Shown here piece by piece: positions 32,383-33,737 of a DNA stretch of 33,737 nt (its first letter is position 1; each line of letters starts with the position of its first letter). The translations under genes and the position numbers were made by a program. The notes under the pieces were generated by a model, which worked only from the letters and a program-made list of their open reading frames with translations, was not told the origin of the DNA and searched no databases. The stretch comes from Thiotrichales bacterium (GTDB lineage: Bacteria > Pseudomonadota > Gammaproteobacteria > Beggiatoales > Beggiatoaceae), in NCBI GenBank assembly GCA_016744475.1, contig JADGEH010000051.1:1-33737 (forward strand), read 5' to 3'.

Positions 32383-33444
32383 ATGCTTCCTACCGATTAT
32401 CAATATCAACAGGCTATTTTGCCGCTGGTCTCCCGCAGTTTCGCTTTAACCATTCCGCAGTTGCCACAACCTCTGTCTACCTTGGTGAGTAATGCCTACT
32501 TATTGTGCCGCATCGCCGATACGATAGAAGATGATGCTGCTTTGAAGGTAGACCTTAAGACTCAATTTGCTGAACATTTTATTCAAGTCGTGGCGGGGGA
32601 GGCGGATGCGAAAAAATTTGGTGATACCTTAGCGCCTTTATTATCCAAGGAAACCGTGGAAGCTGAGCGGGATTTAATTAAGCATACTGATGTGGTAGTG
32701 CGGCTGACGCATGGTTTTACCGCTCAACAACAGACCATATTGCTGCGTTGTGTTCGTATTATGTCTAAAGGTATGGCTGATTTTCAGCGCAAAGCTGATC
32801 CCTGTGGTGTACCGGACATGGTAGACATGGATTTGTACTGTTATTACGTAGCGGGGGTAGTAGGGGAAATGTTGGCAGGCTTATTTTGTGATTATTCTGC
32901 ACAAATAGCTGAACACGAAGAAGAATTAACGCGATTAGCGGTGTCTTTTGGTCAAGGATTGCAAATGACCAATATTCTTAAAGATATTGTGGCTGATCGA
33001 CAACGCAATATCTGTTGGCTGCCCCAGGCGCTATTTAAGCAGGTCGGTTTTGATTTAAACGATTTGAACCGAGATGTATTTCGCCCTGAATTTGCGCAAG
33101 GTATGCGTACATTATTAAAGATAACGCGAGGGCATTTACGTCATGCGTTGCGTTATGTGCATTTATTACCGCGTTCTGAAACCGGGATTCGTCGATTTTG
33201 CCTATGGGCTATCGGCATGGCATTGCTAACACTGAATAACATTGAGCGTCATTATCGTAAACAGTGCCATTTTCATACGGGGAACGAAGTTAAAATTTCA
33301 CGCTTTTCAGTTAAATCGGTGATTCTTATTAGCAATGCATTGACGGCTCATGATAGTGCCCTGGAATTAATATTTCAGATACTGGCTCGATCTTTGTCCA
33401 AAGTTGAAGTTTTTGATCCCAAACGTGCTGCGGCTTATCAATAA
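32383..33444 (+). CDS. Squalene/phytoene synthase family protein
   Basis: A 353-residue head-to-head prenyl synthase, most like squalene synthases that condense two farnesyl diphosphates. First Asp-rich motif DTIEDD (46-51); second NILKDIVAD with D201 and D205; YCYYVAGVVGEMLAGLF (152-168) resembles the squalene synthase signature. SRSFALTIPQLP near the N-terminus binds the diphosphate region. ATG 32383 is the first possible start, as an in-frame stop lies two codons before. No shc, hpnC/D/E or crt genes are adjacent, so the end product (hopanoids, sterols or carotenoids) cannot be told. The NADPH-dependent reduction step cannot be judged from sequence alone. Confidence 0.9.
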   Translation: MLPTDYQYQQAILPLVSRSFALTIPQLPQPLSTLVSNAYLLCRIADTIEDDAALKVDLKTQFAEHFIQVVAGEADAKKFGDTLAPLLSKETVEAERDLIKHTDVVVRLTHGFTAQQQTILLRCVRIMSKGMADFQRKADPCGVPDMVDMDLYCYYVAGVVGEMLAGLFCDYSAQIAEHEEELTRLAVSFGQGLQMTNILKDIVADRQRNICWLPQALFKQVGFDLNDLNRDVFRPEFAQGMRTLLKITRGHLRHALRYVHLLPRSETGIRRFCLWAIGMALLTLNNIERHYRKQCHFHTGNEVKISRFSVKSVILISNALTAHDSALELIFQILARSLSKVEVFDPKRAAAYQ

Positions 33445-33569
33445 TCTTCATCTCGAAACAGTTTTATGGCTCATATTACTGTAGGTTTCTATAGTACTGA
33501 TTGTTAAGTGATTATTGCATTCGTATTGGTCTACGTAGAGATTTTGGATTTAGTTGTTTAGTTATGAAT

Positions 33570-33637
33570 GACAAGTTTTTAGAAAAAAGCGAAAGAAAGG
33601 GGTTGACGGAAAAGAAGAGGTGCGTATAATGCGCCGC
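33570..33637 (+). promoter_or_regulatory. Strong stable-RNA (rrn-type) promoter
   Basis: TTGACG (33603-33608), a 16-bp spacer and a perfect TATAAT (33625-33630) are followed by a GC-rich discriminator GCGCCGC, as in growth-rate-controlled rrn P1 promoters. Upstream is an A/T-rich stretch (GTTTTTAGAAAAAAGC) like an UP element. No ORF follows before the window ends, so a 16S rRNA leader or tRNA operon is likely just outside. Hairpin GCATTC/GAATGC at 33698-33722 may be part of the leader. Confidence 0.75.
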
Positions 33638-33737
33638 TTGCTTGGTTGCAGCAACTCACACCGAGAAGGCGTAAGAGAAGCAATCGATGTATAGATAGCA
33701 TTCATAAAGAAGTCGAGAATGCATTTGGTGTCAGAAG

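Overview
The window reads as chromosomal DNA of a gammaproteobacterium. The housekeeping genes (acs, tyrS, purH, epmB, rsmD, pgsA, truA) are of proteobacterial type. The mix of a WD40-caspase, a CHAT/NB-ARC/TPR protein, Uma2 nucleases, partner-switch regulators, GGDEF-EAL proteins and many small interspersed repeats resembles filamentous sulfur oxidisers (Thiotrichales/Beggiatoaceae). That placement is inference from gene content; no rRNA gene is present to confirm it.

Layout. 150-3734: secreted WD40 double propeller joined to a caspase-fold peptidase, followed by 390 bp of stacked repeats and a bidirectional terminator. 4123-6066: acs (minus). 6653-10187: tyrS, an orphan FecE/HmuV-type ABC ATPase, and an overlapping receiver-kinase-receiver hybrid (all plus). 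10218-15877: two Uma2 nuclease genes pointing away from each other and a 1366-residue CHAT-NB-ARC-TPR protein; this is the most defence-like part of the window. 16084-20413 (minus): Crp/Fnr regulator-rsmD, then epmB-DUF294 nucleotidyltransferase. 20558-23245 (plus): pgsA, then galE and GDP-fucose synthase overlapping by ATGA. 23522-26697 (plus): histidine-kinase-like ATPase, STAS-like protein and PAS-GGDEF-EAL protein, probably one partner-switch/c-di-GMP module. 26765-30116 (minus): purH, whose 3' end is present twice around an AT-rich islet with a secreted BNR-propeller gene. 30356-33444: a hypothetical gene (minus), a possible small ORF and truA, and a squalene/phytoene synthase family gene. 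The window ends in a strong stable-RNA type promoter, so an rRNA or tRNA operon probably follows.

Two families of short, transposase-less elements are scattered between genes. Family 1 has terminal repeats AGAGCCTATACGAA and copies of 161, 161, 89, 89 and 58 bp. Family 2 has terminal repeats TAGACTTGTTGC and copies of 163, 132 and 38 bp. Both sit between TA dinucleotides, and their long forms share a core of about 100 bp despite different ends. They look like MITEs mobilised in trans.

Best candidates for something new: the Uma2/CHAT-NB-ARC-TPR locus; the secreted WD40-caspase with an EF-hand-like loop next to the catalytic domain; the purH-end islet with only silent differences between the two ends; and the MITE families with a shared core and exchanged ends.
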